Shown here one piece after another: positions 6,152 to 7,288 of a DNA stretch of 7,288 nt. The DNA is taken from contig JAVBYH010000210.1 in the NCBI GenBank assembly GCA_030824175.1, positions 1 to 7,288 of the forward strand. Reading direction: 5' to 3'. This stretch comes from Bacteroidota bacterium (GTDB taxonomy: Bacteria > Bacteroidota > Ignavibacteria > UBA10030 > UBA8401). The notes below the pieces were generated by a model. That model had not been told where the DNA came from. It ran no database searches and was given only the letters and a program-made list of their open reading frames with translations. The first letter of the stretch is position 1; each line of letters begins with the position of its first letter. A program made the translations under genes and the position numbers.

Positions 6152-7288
6152 TTATGCAATGGTGAATGCGGGAATGTCGCCCGTCATGTCGATCGTGACA
6201 TTGACGGCTGTCGAATTGTGCGTTCCGTTGATCGTCCACACCGAACCCGCGCGGCGAGCCGTGAGCGTACCGTGAGCGGCTTCTCCGGACTGCGCGGTGC
6301 AGATCGTGACGAGTTCATGCTCGAGCGCCGATGTCGATTCCGTCTCCGCGTACGGGAACACGCCCAGCGTGTCGGGAAGCGCGAGCGCGCCTGTCTTCAC
6401 GGCGACCGTGTTTTTCGAGAACACGCTCGCGTGCAGCGAAACGCCGGGGCGACCGATCATGAAATCCGCGGCACCGGCCCGGACCGTTCCGTTCTTGTCG
6501 TCGTTATAGACCTGATATCTCGCCTGCACGGCCGACGCCGATGTCATCCTCACGGTATCGATGATGATGAACACGTCGGGCTTCAGGAAGAGCACGGATC
6601 GGTAGACCTTGTTCACGTCGGCATTCACGAGCTGATACGCCTCGGTGGCGTCGCTCGTCAGCGTCATGCGCCGCGGAGATGCCTCGTAGGCGAGGATCTT
6701 TGCGAACGCCCACGACGCGTTCGTGCCTTCCTTGCCGTCGTGATACTGGTGCCCCTTGCCGCCGATGAGGATCGCGGTGTGCGCCTCGGTCTGCCTGAGC
6801 AGCCATTGCGGCAGCGTGTGCGAGTATCCCGCGCCGAACGGATCGTGCAGCAGCCGCTCCCCGTACGCTGTGAAGAGCACGCTGTTCCTGTCCGCATGTT
6901 CGTGATTCGCGGGCGGTCCGCTCCGGAATGCGAGCACGGAGGCCCCCTTTTCCCAGCCCGAACGAGAGACGACGATACCGGTGCCGAACCGCGCGTCGAG
7001 CAGTTCCTTCCCCGGCTTCTTCGCCTTCACCGCCGGATCGAACCATACGAAACCCGCGAAGTGTTTGGGTTCGCTGACGTCCGTGACAAGATATTGGGCG
7101 ATCGGGTCGTTGTTCTTTTTCGCCACCCAGGCGGCGATCGAGGTGTCGCCGATGCGGTGCGCGTCGCTGAAATTGACGGCGTCGGCCGGATCGTGATTCG
7201 TCGGCATCGTCATCTGGAGCGCATAGCGGACCGTGCCGGGATAATTGATGAGCTTCCGCTCGTCGATGCCCGTCGTGCGGTACAACAC
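6152..7288 (-). CDS. Heparinase II/III-family polysaccharide lyase, C-terminal part (cut by right edge)
   Basis: 378 residues are visible; the 5' end lies beyond the right edge, so neither the start, the signal peptide nor the N-terminal alpha-toroid domain can be assessed. The heparinase II/III C-terminal beta-sandwich is clear: GPPANHEHADRNSVLFTAYG at about 124-143, then ERLLHDPFGAGYS at about 144-156, and RQTEAHTAILIGG at about 165-177. From memory of the heparinase II structure, His131, Asp149 and His170 match the zinc ligands and His129 the neighbouring active-site His; the first spacing (18 residues) agrees. Later strands such as YRSVLFLKPDVFIIIDTV are also typical. Enzymes of this family cleave uronic-acid-containing polysaccharides by beta-elimination, usually in the periplasm or outside the cell. 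It is the first gene visible in the operon and would supply oligosaccharides or unsaturated uronates, though some family members have other roles. Polysaccharide target not readable from this part. Confidence 0.88.
   Translation of the reverse strand: MLYRTTGIDERKLINYPGTVRYALQMTMPTNHDPADAVNFSDAHRIGDTSIAAWVAKKNNDPIAQYLVTDVSEPKHFAGFVWFDPAVKAKKPGKELLDARFGTGIVVSRSGWEKGASVLAFRSGPPANHEHADRNSVLFTAYGERLLHDPFGAGYSHTLPQWLLRQTEAHTAILIGGKGHQYHDGKEGTNASWAFAKILAYEASPRRMTLTSDATEAYQLVNADVNKVYRSVLFLKPDVFIIIDTVRMTSASAVQARYQVYNDDKNGTVRAGAADFMIGRPGVSLHASVFSKNTVAVKTGALALPDTLGVFPYAETESTSALEHELVTICTAQSGEAAHGTLTARRAGSVWTINGTHNSTAVNVTIDMTGDIPAFTIA

Noticed and set aside
1..7288. CRISPR array, tRNA, rRNA, insertion sequence or phage genes
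   Set aside because: No spaced direct repeats, no cloverleaf or rRNA-like stretch, and no transposase or integrase motifs were seen on either strand.

Overview
The window is a tightly packed run of six genes, all on the minus strand. The operon is read from the right edge towards the left edge. Both edges cut a gene: the first gene lacks its 5' part (right edge) and the last lacks its 3' part (left edge). The DNA is GC-rich by eye, uses ATG starts with short purine-rich ribosome sites, and has no introns, so it is bacterial. The families (heparinase II/III-type lyase, large SSS symporter, several amidohydrolase and aminotransferase paralogues) suit a heterotroph that eats complex organic matter, such as members of the PVC group (Lentisphaerota, Planctomycetota) or a spirochaete-like lineage. 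That assignment is a guess; nothing in the window fixes the phylum.

Layout in order of transcription: (1) 7288-6152, C-terminal part of a heparinase II/III-like polysaccharide lyase; (2) 6138-4891, class III PLP aminotransferase of the glutamate-1-semialdehyde aminomutase type; (3) 4812-3187, a double-length protein made of two amidohydrolase-2 type barrels, of which only the second keeps its metal ligands; (4) 3111-1336, Na+/solute symporter of the SSS family; (5) 1331-429, nitrilase-superfamily C-N hydrolase with an intact Glu-Lys-Cys set; (6) 363-1, N-terminal third or so of a fumarylacetoacetate hydrolase (FAH) family enzyme. Gaps between genes are 4 to 78 nt. The symporter stop codon lies between the nitrilase-family gene's ribosome site and its start.

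Together this reads as a catabolic operon: a lyase or depolymerising enzyme, an uptake symporter, a PLP enzyme acting on an amino or keto group, two hydrolase types and a FAH-family enzyme that would act on a keto-acid or lactone-like intermediate. The substrate cannot be named from sequence alone. No promoter is visible, because the operon starts beyond the right edge, and no convincing Rho-independent terminator is present. The only clear non-coding structure is a pair of GC-rich palindromes at 387-423, just before the FAH-family gene. The most unusual item is the tandem amidohydrolase with an apparently dead N-terminal half.
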